Positions 42,909-55,402 of a stretch of 64,000 bases of DNA are shown here, piece after piece. Positions within the stretch are counted from its first letter, which is position 1. The number at the start of each line of letters is the position of its first letter. Where the stretch lies: contig CM017567.1 in assembly GCA_007844125.1 (NCBI GenBank), positions 31,271,380-31,335,379 on the forward strand, given 5' to 3'. The notes under the pieces are model-generated. The model was not told the origin of the DNA. It ran no database searches and worked only from the letters and a program-made list of their open reading frames with translations. This DNA is from Sinonovacula constricta. Its lineage: Eukaryota; Mollusca; Bivalvia; Cardiida; Solecurtidae. The position numbers were made by a program, and so were the translations under genes.

Positions 42909-43177
42909 CCTCTGTGAAAGCATGCACAACCCAAATACCACCAACTAATAGAGTACTTGGACAACTTTTAGCTTGTGGGTGTTTGTTTATTTGTGAAAAT
43001 AAATTTAAAAAATACATCTTTATCTCAGATATACATATTAGTGTCCTATCTTTAAAAACATGCTGGGCTCATAAAACACAGTCGAACACATTCTGTTATT
43101 CCAAGAAAATTCAATGCTTCACAGAATACCTATTAACTTCTTTCCCGTTCTATCCCTAAACTAAAACAGCATCACAA

Positions 43178-43480
43178 GAAGAAACATTTATTCCGTAGCA
43201 TCTAATCTATGCTCCATCTATCTTATAGACATTTTTACAATATAATTAAAACCTGATTGACAAAACGAAGAGATCTCGTGATAGAGCATATTAAAAAGGA
43301 GGTCTATCTTTTCTTCGAGACCGACATTGACGATGTTCGTAAATGTGTTTTTGTAACGTTAGATGACAAAAAAGACCGGAGCTCTTAGATAATTCCCAAA
43401 GACCTAATCCATGACAAAAGACATGTATCAACCACAGAACAACACAGTCCTATTATGTCAGCCAAGATAAAATTCGGTGA
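43178..43480 (+). repeat. Dispersed repeat E, longest copy
   Basis: The left part aligns with 31141-31300 and the right part with 28880-29070. This joins the two fragments into one dispersed family. Confidence 0.45.
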
Positions 43481-43631
43481 AGTAAAAATTTGATTTGAAT
43501 GAATTTCGCTTTAATAAGATTTTTCACATGTAATTGTATTGAATCAGTTTTATAGCTGAAATTAGAACTTGTGTCTTTTTTAGGAGATTATTTACAAACC
43601 GCTTTCTGAAAATCTAAAGAAAATTGTATAA

Positions 43632-43634
<3 letters not shown>

Positions 43635-43694
<60 letters not shown>

Positions 43695-43722
43695 GTCATC
43701 GTCATCGTCGTCATCGTCGTCA
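43635..43722. repeat. (ATC)n microsatellite with (GTC) variant end
   Basis: About 20 pure ATC units are followed by mixed ATC/GTC units that form a variant gradient at the 3' end. Confidence 0.95.
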
Positions 43723-44340
43723 TACCTTATTTAAGTATTCACATCATCAGTGCAGCGTCATCAAACCATACCAACATAATCCTTATCATGTTAAAGAGCG
43801 TGTTTTAGTTCACCGAAAATATCTTATATGTTACACTACAATTACCATTTTATTAATTACGAAGATAGCGGGTAACAAAATAATTTAAGTACGCATACTC
43901 ATATAGGAGCACGCATGTGAGAAGTTTCTCGGCGGCTGTAATGAATCTATTTTTCAGTAAGGGGGCTTAATAGATGAGAACAATTTAGGTATTTGTGCAA
44001 GAATAAGTACACGCAAAGCTTGTTGTTGTTAACTTTACAGTGTGATAACACAAACGGACAACACAAGGTGTAGATTTAGCTCGGTAAACACAATGTAGAA
44101 AGTTTCAATTGAATGCGTGAAGCGAAACAACGTGTGCATGATGTTATTATTTGTTATATATACATGATATATGAGTAGCAAAGACAAATATAATGTTATA
44201 GCATGTTTCCATCACAATGTAGACATAACATTTGATATGTTATACAAGAGCGCTATCCAGAATGTGTGTATATTTATTTTTTATTTTTTTTTTTGTAACG
44301 CTTAATTTCACTTGACGGTCCTAACCTAACAAACTACAAA
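43723..44340. other. AT-rich non-coding DNA, no gene seen
   Basis: No supported feature. Confidence 0.45.
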
Positions 44341-45773
<1,433 letters not shown>

Positions 45774-46174
45774 TCAATAGATAGAACGTCTTTTACTTAA
45801 CATTTCATATTTCAAAAGATAGAACATGTCTAACTTAACATCTTGTATTTCAATAGATAGAACATGTCTAACTTAACATCTTGTATTTCAAAAGATATAA
45901 CATGTTTAACGTAACATCTGGTTTTTGTAATAGAACATTTCCATCTTAACATCTTGATTTCAATAGACAGAGCATGTTTCTCTTAACATTTTGTATTTCA
46001 ATAGAAAGATATATGTTTAACTTAACATCTTTTATTTCAATAGACAGAACATGTTTCTCTTAACAGTATGCATTTCAATAGAAAGAAAATGTTTAACTTA
46101 ACATCTTGTATTTCATTAGATAGAACAACTTAACATCTTGTTTTTCATTAGATAGAACAACTTAACATCTTGTA
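45774..46174. repeat. Minisatellite, about 38-bp unit, 11 copies
   Basis: The unit is close to ATAGAACATGTCTAACTTAA plus CATCTTGTATTTCAATAG. About 11 imperfect copies are seen. In the middle, units alternate between a GTTTCTC type and a GTTTAAC type, which suggests a two-unit higher-order repeat. The fifth unit is damaged, and the last two have lost about 6-10 bases. Confidence 0.9.
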
Positions 46175-47837
46175 ACACATACACTTGCAATACTAAGTCT
46201 AGAGCAATGGCATTTTTATCGAGAGTCACGTGAAGACTGGTGAAAACTTAATCGACCAAGAACATCGATCCTGACCAAAGACATTATCGCAAAGGCTATG
46301 TTCATTAATAATGTAGTCATAATAAGCGGAACTGGTGGCTGACTATGCATGGAAAATATAATAACTGTAAATAAATCCAACAAAAAATGGAAAATTCGGT
46401 CGGCGCCGGAGACCTAGACAAACAGGAATAACATTCTTAGAAATCTCTGGCTTTGGTGAACCGTAAGTTATGAATTCCCTCCCTTTCATTGGACAGTGAG
46501 TTATGACACACAAAACAAATCAAAACAAGAACTTGCAAAATTACTCACTATAAAAGTATCGATATTTTTTTGTTCTGTATTCAAAAGTTTCCTTATTACG
46601 CGGTCTATAAATATCTAAATCTATCAGCTATGGAAAGCGCGACGCGTTGGAATATTATTGGGTTCAGAATAGTTCAGCATAAATAGATATTAGAAGGATG
46701 GAATAAGGAGTCGTCATAAATTACACATAAACATTTAGTTGGGGGCAGATTTGAACTGATATTTTGATTTCTTGGATATCAAACTATAACTAGATCGTAA
46801 ACTTTTCTTTTTTCATTTGTTCCATTGCTCTAAATGTAAGTTTGGATCTCCTGACATGAACAATAAGTGTCATTATATGTAGAAATATATATATATTTTT
46901 TTAAATATGATATAGAAAATCCAATCGGAACTTCTCAGGTAATTCTTCGGGACAATCATCCGTTGCATGTATCTAGTGCAATGATACATGGGGAATCGTT
47001 TTGTTCGCCGGAAGAAGTTTACAGTATTAAAAAGATCTTCAAAAAATTTATAGGTTTAGTGTATAGAATTATTTTCATCCTAAAAACTTTCACTTATCAT
47101 TTTAATTGTCCACATCTCGTTAGATATACAACGGCTAATGTATTTTCCGTAGAAATAACAAAACATTCATTTTTGTTGTTTTAATGACGTCATAGGCACC
47201 AAAATGTTAATTTTCGCGGGGTTTTCTCCGAAATACTTCCTAGAGATGATTCGTGAATTATCCCAAGCCTTCCGATTGACGAATTCGTGAATAATGCATT
47301 ATACCTCAAAATCTAAAGGTGGAGGTAAATAGTAAGTCTTAGAACATGGATATATCAGCTATTTACTATAGAGTCTTAGATCTATCCAGTCTTAGATTAA
47401 TGTTTGTGTAATGAAGATACATTAATGTTTTTCCTAAATAAATACAATATATAATAATATAACATCATACCATAATCAGATCGATTCACATTTACAGGTT
47501 TCTTGACATTTTAACAAATTATATCATACGTAACCCTTTCTGTACAGAGGCCAGAATCAGTTGATTGTTATATATTGCTGTTACATTATAAGAGATGCAT
47601 AGTTGATTTTTTAAACATATCTTACAAATCATACAACGATATTTATTTGTTTTTAATTGTGGGTTATTCAATAATTTTATTATCCATTATCGTTCATTAT
47701 TGAACACTGGCATAGCAAGCATACAGAATTGCACTACATCATCTATGAAGATGAAGCAAGTCATTTTTTCTCTCTTAAACTTTGATCTTAATTGAATTTA
47801 TAAAAAAGTAGATAATATATTTCCGATGTAGTCAACT
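46175..47837. other. AT-rich non-coding DNA; one unconvincing ORF
   Basis: A 105-codon plus-strand frame at 46867-47184 has a mildly protein-like centre (SQVILRDNHPLHVSSAM) but AT-rich ends and no recognised domain. A TTGTTCTGTATTCAAAAG stretch near 46570 may be a small R-family scrap. Confidence 0.35.
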
Positions 47838-48180
47838 GTATTTATTAAAAGGTAGATAGCATATAACCGATGTAAGTCAACCGCGTTATTATTATCGGTA
47901 TATCGTTTATTGCAGAACAAAGTAAATTATATAATAACCTCTTCTTTCTGGGTTTTTACGCATTTAATAACAATTTAAAAAGTTAGATATCGATTATCTG
48001 CATTTATTATTATCTGTATTTAATAAAAAGTAGATAGCATATAACCGATGTAAGTCAACCGCGTTATTATTATCGGTATATCGTTTATTGCAGAACAAAG
48101 TAAACTATATAATAACCTCATCTTTCTGGGGTTTTACGCGTTTAATAACCATTTAAAAAGTTAGATATCGATTATCTGCC
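47838..48180 (+). repeat. Tandem duplication, 178-bp period
   Basis: 47838-48015 and 48016-48180 are near-identical, sharing TAGATAGCATATAACCGATG, TAAGTCAACCGCGTTATTAT, TATCGTTTATTGCAGAACAA and GTTAGATATCGATTATCTGC. A decayed partial third unit precedes them at about 47803-47837. Confidence 0.92.
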
Positions 48181-48250
48181 GGCAGTAGAAGTTCTGGAGG
48201 CACACGTCAAAAACATAACATGTCGCTGAATATATGTTTTATATTATTTG
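48165..48250 (+). repeat. Dispersed repeat F, copy 2
   Basis: Partner of 29185-29270: ATCGATTATCTG, GGAGGCACACGTCAAAAACA and TAACATGTCGCTGAATATAT. It overlaps the end of the second tandem unit, so the tandem duplication may lie inside a longer dispersed element. Confidence 0.5.
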
Positions 48251-49580
48251 AAAAGAATAGTGTTGTTGAAAGCATGTTGTACAGCTTATAAGGCAGATTT
48301 GTGTAAGCTTATTTTAATTCATAAAGAGCCTTTTTATAGTTTGAATATATACCTTTAAGTGATCATTTAACAATCCTTTTTTATTGCTATTTTTTTTTTC
48401 ATAATACGTATTATCATTCTTATGTTTTAATAACAAAGTATTGGAATTCTTAACCAATCAATAAAAATGGGATTTGTGTATGATTTCGATATGTTGTACT
48501 CTCGTCTTTTTTCAATGTTGACATGCTTAGCGAGTGTTCCATATATAATCGAGTTCTGTGTTTTAATAATAATTTGCCTTTTTTATCAAAGAAAGCTATG
48601 CAAGAGGACTTAACCTTTATTTGATCACTTTATTAAATGAAAAGCAACATTCTAAAAAAGACGTGTGTTTTTGTATTTTGTAAACACTTTGAATATTCTC
48701 AATTAATAATGTTTGTATTGCAGAAATAACAAAGCTATATTTCATTGCATGTAAGGAAAACGTATACTCCGGTGCTGGCTAATACCAGACCATTGACAAA
48801 TAATTAACACCAAGGAATAACATTATCTTAATACCGATATCATTAAGGCACATTACTTAAGTCTGGTTAGCATCCTTATCTTAAGATCTTTCTGTTCAAT
48901 AATTGATTTTACATTTTTAAATTTGTTTTCAAGACATGCATAATAATAATTCACCTTTACTGCATAAAACCCTTAACGAATTTTTTTTATGTATTTCATA
49001 AAAATATCTTCTTAAGCATATATGTAAAATGGTTAAGTTAGTTCAAGGTAGACCCGGGCTGCAGTAATAATACGTATTTATGGCGGATTTTAAAGAGCGT
49101 CTATCCTTCGGTTCTAATTGGTTTACTGGTTGTTCTAACACTAAAATAAGGACCTAAGTCAAATATGCGTTGTTGGTGCAATAGTATTTAATTTAATAAT
49201 AAATAGAGCACCGTGCCAGTTACCGTTGAGCACGCGTCTGTGGATATTAATACAATAAAAATGGAATCATTAAAACATCTAGAAACTCCGACGGAAAGAT
49301 TCGGACTTCATTGCGTGTAGTATAAAATTTATTAATAGTTTATTTAGCTTAAGAATTGAAAAGCTTCGTTCGATATCAACTGGAGCAATTGTACTTGAAT
49401 TGCTATAAAATACAACTACACTATACACACTAGTCGGTTGAGTAATAAAATTGACAAACTTACCATACGGTGCAGATATATCCAATTTAAATATCCAGAG
49501 GAATATAAAAATACAATAGATCCACATGGTTAAACAACACTAGAATCATATATATCAATGCACTTGGCCCGCTGGTTTAT
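48251..49580. other. AT-rich non-coding DNA, no gene seen
   Basis: No supported feature. Confidence 0.45.
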
Positions 49581-49584
49581 TCAC

Positions 49585-49860
49585 CACACAAATGTTCCAC
49601 TATTGCCTACGCGAAGCACATCCCTGTAGCCCTCCACGAGTGGAGGTATCGGAGAAGAAAACGGTGACGGATTCTACAGCTGCTAGTGTAACGGTGCTTT
49701 CCCCTTGGACTCTCGTGAATAAATCAATTCCACAAAGCGGTCCAACTCTCTTAGGTCCCTCTGTGACATGGGCAGCACTCCCTGTCTCGCATACTTAACT
49801 AACCAGCTTCATCATAACTTGCCGGCGTTTCGAGACCCAATTCGCAAGGTCATGACTAGT
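49585..49860. other. GC-richer island, open on both strands
   Basis: This stretch is visibly richer in G and C than its flanks. On the plus strand 49592-49798 is open (68 codons, contains VEVSEKKTVTDSTAASVTVL). On the minus strand a frame of about 65 codons reads from near 49797 to 49605 and contains VGPLCGIDLFTRVQGE and ESVTVFFSDTSTRGGLQG. Both read like protein and only one can be real. I could not identify it. A decayed transposable-element ORF is the most likely explanation. Confidence 0.35.
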
Positions 49861-50480
49861 CAAATTATACAAATGTATGTAAACGTGGTTAAAAGTAATG
49901 TGTCCACAACCACGTATGGTAAATTGTACAGCAACCTAAATGGCACCGTAATATTAGCAGAACTGACTTAACGAAAATCTGCCAGCTAATCTGCCATTTG
50001 TCGATGGTTTTTAATATATACACACTTTTTTTTTTTTTTTGTTTTTCGACTCGGCTTCTGGTACTTTTATGTCTGCAAGTTGCGCATAAATTTCGACAAT
50101 AGCCTTTTTTTCAGAAAAAAATATGTTTTTTATGCATCCGTATATTTATTCAAACCCTATACACAAATAACTTGTTTGTTCTGCAACAGGTGAATGATTA
50201 CACATTTAGTGTTGGAATGATGATAAAATAATTAAATGCGGAAATGATATAATTTGCTTTTCGTAGAAACATGTTAAGTTACATCGACGCCATGTTATTC
50301 TTTGATTTAAAAGGAAAATTATGAATTTTAGGGAAACTGTTGAGCATTGTTAAATGTACAAATAAAAAACTTGTGTTGAGGTCAATACATGTATATCTGT
50401 CTGACGACCTTGGTACTGAGACATTGACTGAGAACACAGGTCAATATCACATTATCAAGGTCCGCAAACCTATATATTGA
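49861..50480. other. AT-rich non-coding DNA, no gene seen
   Basis: Contains a poly(T) run at 50027-50040. No repeat shared with the left flank of the second duplication copy. Confidence 0.45.
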
Positions 50481-51458
50481 CCGAAACATAAGTATTGACT
50501 TGTTATATCACATACCCTATTAAATAAAGCTGTCATTCTTGTTGTTTGTTTGTTTTGTGTTAGTTTTTCGTTTTGTTTGGTTTTGATTTTTGTATATCGA
50601 ACTACGTGCGCTTATTATTTAAACATCAAAACTTCCAAGATGTCGACCAAGCTCGCAAGTGTCCATGTCCACAAAATCTGTTCTCACACTTTTCCTTAAT
50701 CAGAGAAAACATTCACTGCTTGATGTTACTAAATCCTCATTAGTTTCACTGACAAACGGTCGAGTTCTTTCTACCAGATGCAATGTTTTTGTAGCAATAG
50801 TGCGCGTAAAATTAACACGACCGTCAGTATTATATTCTCAAAGCTCAATCTAAAACATTCTCGAGTCAATATTATTTTCTTTATACATTTATTTATACAT
50901 ATTACACATGGCCAGCGCTCGAACCATCAACACTCTTTAAACTTCAAACATAAAAGTATATGATATTTGTTGAAACTAACCAGAAGGTGGTCTTATGAAA
51001 TAAATACATCATGCTTTTAAAACGACCAAGATCATTAATAATTGATGCTTAAATGATATAAACTTGTTAACGTTTTAACTATTATTAACGTTCAATAGGG
51101 TAATCAGAGCATTTCTAGACGCGAACAAGTGATATTTTGGTATATTTAAACATTATCATAAAGTGTAATATTGTTGTATAGTATCGCTGTAAGAAACTCT
51201 CAAATTGGAAAATCCTCTGTCCATTTTCTTAATAACAGCTTTAAATCTAAATGTAGTTTTACCTTTGTCAGTTTACAGAGTTATATATCTTAGTTAAAAA
51301 AAATTGTTCATAAGTCGTTTATAATCTTCTAACAGCGGTATGACAGTCTTGGATATTTAGTGCGTATTTGTAATGGTGATATTGTCATCCAGCGCACTAA
51401 AATAACTGTAAATCAATACCATGATGACTTTTAAAGATATATTTTAGAATTTCGCATA

Positions 51459-51722
51459 GCACGAGACGGGATGCGATAGGAAGGGATTAGCCGGCATTAT
51501 CATTATAGCACAGGGAAAATTAAGAGGTGCCCAGGGACTGAACCCGCCCGTCCATTATACTGACACCAACAAGTCATGTGTAATGCTGTCCCCTTAGTCC
51601 CAAGTGTTAAGAGGGAAGCCACTGCTACCAAATTTAAAGTCTTTGGTTTGACCCGGCCGGAGTTTGAACCCACGATATCCCGATTTGCAAGCCGACGCTC
51701 TACCACCTGAGCTATTGCGGCA
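51459..51722 (-). repeat. tRNA-derived SINE, family 1, in copy A
   Basis: The minus strand reads CCGCAATAGCTCAGGTGGTA (A box intact), then B-box GGGTTCAAACTCC (51671-51659), AGCAGTGGCTTCCCTC, GGTGTCAGTATAATGGACGG and GTCCCTGGGCACCTC. The GAAATTTCGCTGCACAGTAT part of the tail, present in copy B, is deleted here. The SINE is present in both duplication copies and therefore predates the duplication. The ORF over it (contains AAIAQVVERRLANRDIVGSN) is a translation of the SINE. Confidence 0.92.
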
Positions 51723-53357
51723 CAAGACGGAGGTATGTGCATGTAAATGACAAGTGACACAAGGATCAGACAAAAACCAGCAACAGGAAAGAAAACAAAG
51801 AGTTATCTCTTTTGGACAATTAGTCGTGAAAGGACCTACTGTGATGCCTAAGTCGGGTACAATGAATCTACAATCATGTAAATATTGAATATTTTTTTCT
51901 CAATTTAACATTGTAAGTCATCAAAGGGAGATAACTTACAGAAATCGAACCGAAAAACTAGTAAGAGCATGACTTTTATTCACAATAAGGACGTCAGACT
52001 TATGCCGTGATAAACAATCTGTAATTTATTAAATAAATCAAATAAATTCATTTTTGATTGAATAATCAGAGCGCTGCAGCAGTAAAAGCTTATTAGAGAC
52101 TAACGGTAGCTTGTTAAAACTGCACACGCCGTCGTCAGAAACGTACAATGTTATTTTTTAGCGTAGGTACCGACAACCCATGAATATGCAACCTGTAAAT
52201 GTTAAAGGTATTTTCTCATGCAGAAGAATGCGAATTCAGACTCCTTGACGTGACTTGTTACTGCACTGCTTATAATTACAATACAATCTGGAAAAAACAT
52301 GATAAGTGCATTATGTAGAACTTACCTTGACTAACACATGTAATGTATCGAAATTGGCATGGAGTAAAGATAATGATCGAATATCATACACCAACAACTC
52401 ATGTCCCATTAACGTTCACGCTCAGACTCTGACTCTTAACTATGTTAATGGCGCTCGTTTTTAATTTGCTGAAGTACAACATGGATACATTGTTTGTCGA
52501 ATAAAGTTATTTTTTTATGTGTGTATGCGAGGAAGCGCATACTTTGTTATGTTAGTTTTAAGTTTTATTAAAATCAAGTTTAACTGTCTGGTACCTGCAG
52601 ACGTTGTAGTTCATATTTTATTCAATCTAAATGCGTGGTTGCATTAATTTCATTCAAGGAAACAAAATAACTTAGTTTAGAGTAGTTAAGACAAGAATAT
52701 TGGTAGAAATAGGGTAAAAATGAATAAACTTTTGATATAACTAATCATTTCAATTATTTGTTAACATTGCGTTTTAAAGGTTATGTAAGAAAAAAGAACT
52801 TCACTATACCAGTATTAGGCACTTATCGATTCTTACCGCTTACAGGCCTTGCCTAGAATTTCACTTAAAATGGAAAAGGCGTAACAATTACGACTTGTGG
52901 TATAGAAATGGATCTCTATGACTTGCGAAATTTTACCACCAACTTTTAGCAGTCAATGCATTAGTGAGTATTAGCGCTGAGTAAGCTTGTTTGAACTTGT
53001 TGCGTCTGCCAGCAGAAATGGGACCAATAAAAATAGTGTACATTTGTTTAGTATACGTTGAATTACTTGTTCATTCTATAATAAATGCAGCAAAAAAATC
53101 AAAGGAAACAAGGAATTAGATATCAGAATGATAGCAACTTTAGTGATTATACCTATTTTGCTTAAAGATAACGAATATTCATGCATGTTTCTTTACCATT
53201 TCTCCATCGAAACTGTAATTAACTGGCCGAGGTGAAATAATAGCTGACAAGATTACTGCCTTCTAAGATGAAAGGGTTTTCGATCACGTCATAATTATCT
53301 GCTCGGTAGATTTATGTATTTATACCATTACCAGGAAGGACTTCGGGCTATTGCCTT

Positions 53358-53555
53358 TCAATCTGCCTTGAGATGTTTATTGTCGTTATCACGCGTTTTG
53401 TTATTTCTAAGAAAATGTAGATGCATGCATTTGTAAAGCCATACATTCACAAATGTGTTTTCTACTTTGAAAATTTGATTTTGTGATAGGGTTTTCTTGA
53501 ATAGGGGATCAGAACAATCTTTGCCTTGGCTATTAGGTTTGTCTAACCTTAGCAA
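53358..53555 (-). other. 65-codon ORF shared by both duplication copies (not credited)
   Basis: The frame is open at the same place in copy B (62073-62270). By eye there are about ten base differences over 198 bases, and most of them change the residue. That argues against selection for a protein. Confidence 0.3.
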
Positions 53556-54347
53556 CCACAGGCATCAAGATGAAACATATAAAAGACTGCCGCCTAAAGA
53601 CATTATATAAATAAGTATTTAACAACGACCTCTATAAGATTGCTCTTTTGAGGACGACTATTGATGTGTTTGATATAAACATATGCCCTATTAGATAATC
53701 AAAACTTTAATAATGAATGTACATGTATGAAATTTAATCTACAAACCATGTATGCTTTTCATGTCATATAATTGACTAGAATGACACGATTTACATGCGT
53801 GGGTAAGATTCATATTTATTATCATAATTGTATGCAATGTATTACTGGTTGTTTACAAAGAAAGAGCAATTAGTAAGTGTGTGTTATTAGTCTTGTTTAA
53901 TACCATTGTCATGGCTTAAAGGTACCATGGTAAAAGTGATTAAACAATATTTCTTTTATTTCCCAAAGGTACCGGAATCGCAAGTAATGTATATTTCGAT
54001 TCGATCGAATATGTTGCAGATAGAATTATGTGCATGTAATCTATGTTGTCATTTAATTCATCCTATAAGGATTGTTACGTGTATTTCCTTTGATTGACAT
54101 TGGACTTTCGCTCCTCAATTCCATCTCCGCATGAACAAGATGCTACAACCCTTTACTATTCTCTAGTCATTTTTTTCTTGATTGAAAAATATATTTTCAT
54201 TTACTATTAACGTTTTTGTAGGTCTAATCGAAATAATACCTATCTCTTTTAAAAAAACTATGTGGAAATTATTTTTCAATGACGTCACTACTTTCGTCAT
54301 AATTTGTCAAACAAAACTTCAACGCTTGGACATTCATTTAAATAGGT

Positions 54348-54615
54348 CGGTTTTCTATTCATTGCTTGCATTTGAAAAACCCATCAGGAAGTGGGAGGTT
54401 AGACCTCTGTAAAACTGGTTTAAGCACCCCAGTCGGTCCATGATGCCGACTGACCGTTCCAAGGCGCTAATTGTCGGGTTTGCTCTTATTGTTAAATGAC
54501 TCATCACAGATCTCACTTTTACATTTGGCGTGCTTGTGAATACCTTGGTCCTGTGTCTTTTGAATTTTTTGTATATGTTGCAATGCTCATAGGACTTTGT
54601 CTTATATATTCTCAT
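54348..54615 (+). repeat. Dispersed repeat Z, copy in duplication copy A
   Basis: Matches 2167-2442 and the paralogous 63066-63340. Because a diverged copy exists 52 kb away, Z is an independent dispersed element that was carried along by the duplication. Confidence 0.8.
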
Positions 54616-54616
54616 A

Positions 54617-54720
54617 CATCAGGTATATGCTGACATGTCACCTTAATGCTTGACACAACAACGTATCCACATCTGGTATATGTTAAAAATGTCACCTTAA
54701 CGCTAAACACAACAATGTAG
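54617..54720 (+). repeat. Two-unit tandem repeat, about 53 bp, only in copy A
   Basis: The unit pattern GGTATATG...ATGTCACCTTAA...GCT..ACACAACAA is present twice in copy A. Copy B has it once (63346-63390). The copies differ by unit gain or loss after the duplication. Confidence 0.8.
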
Positions 54721-55340
54721 CCCTTCAGGTGATTTCTTAGATTCACTTTCATCCTGTAAATGCCGTCAAATGAGCTCTGATAAATATCAAAATATGTGTA
54801 TGTAACCATGTGCTATAAATATATTTTGCCAAGAAAAGCCATGTGTATCATGAGAAACCATTGAAAAGGCAAAGACATTAAAAGATTTCAGTCTGGTAAT
54901 TCCCTAAATGCAATTAAGGTAGTGAATGAAAAAAATCAGTTTAAAATAATATTAACAGAACTAAACAGATAATATGCAGAGAAAAACGGACTGTAATCAT
55001 TTGTGGTATTGCTATAATGATAATAATGATTATTCAAAAGTAACGACATTAAGAACAATGAAGTTACCAAACATCTTGAAGGCGGAAGAGAGGTAGAAAG
55101 AGGGTAACAATAAAACCATAACGACTATGTCACAATTATGCTATTTTGCGGTTACCTGCCTCTCTTGACCCAGATTATTAACGAAGTTGTGATGGCAAAT
55201 GCATGAGCTAGTTGTAGTCTCGTGGAGCCCTATTGGTTTGTTTACCACGTACATGTAAAGCTTATAAAAAGGGAAAATTAACGCAAACGCGTAAAGAAGT
55301 GCCAATCCTGTTACAGAACAAAGGAAATCGAACCAATGTG

Positions 55341-55402
55341 TTGATGATAGAAATGTCGCGGCACAGTATCGGCGGAAAGGACGGCAAATCCTATTCAATT
55401 TG
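55341..55402 (+). repeat. SINE family 1, 3'-tail fragment
   Basis: TGATAGAAATGTCGCGGCAC, AGTATCGGC and CGGCAAATCC match the 3' part of family 1 (28480-28540). No head or body is present. It lies right at the apparent right end of duplication copy A. Confidence 0.75.

Larger units (their letters stand above)
50481..55339 (+). repeat. Segmental duplication, copy A (about 4.86 kb)
   Basis: Aligns in the same orientation with 59155-64000. The match starts at CCGAAACATAAGTA and is continuous to about 55330, for example GATGTCGACCAAGCTCGCAA (50640/59312), CGACAACCCATGAATATGCA (52168/60887), GCATACTTTGTTATGTTAGT (52537/61282) and TTTGCGGTTACCTGCC/TTTGCGGTTACATGCC (55145/63801). The copies differ by scattered substitutions and by several indels: about 28 bp near 59390, 24 bp near 61165, 25-26 bp in the SINE near 60200, and a tandem unit near 54670. 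No conserved gene is seen inside. It ends close to a SINE tail fragment. Confidence 0.95.

Noticed and set aside
46867..47184. 105-codon plus-strand ORF
   Set aside because: Only the central 30 residues look protein-like and no family was recognised.
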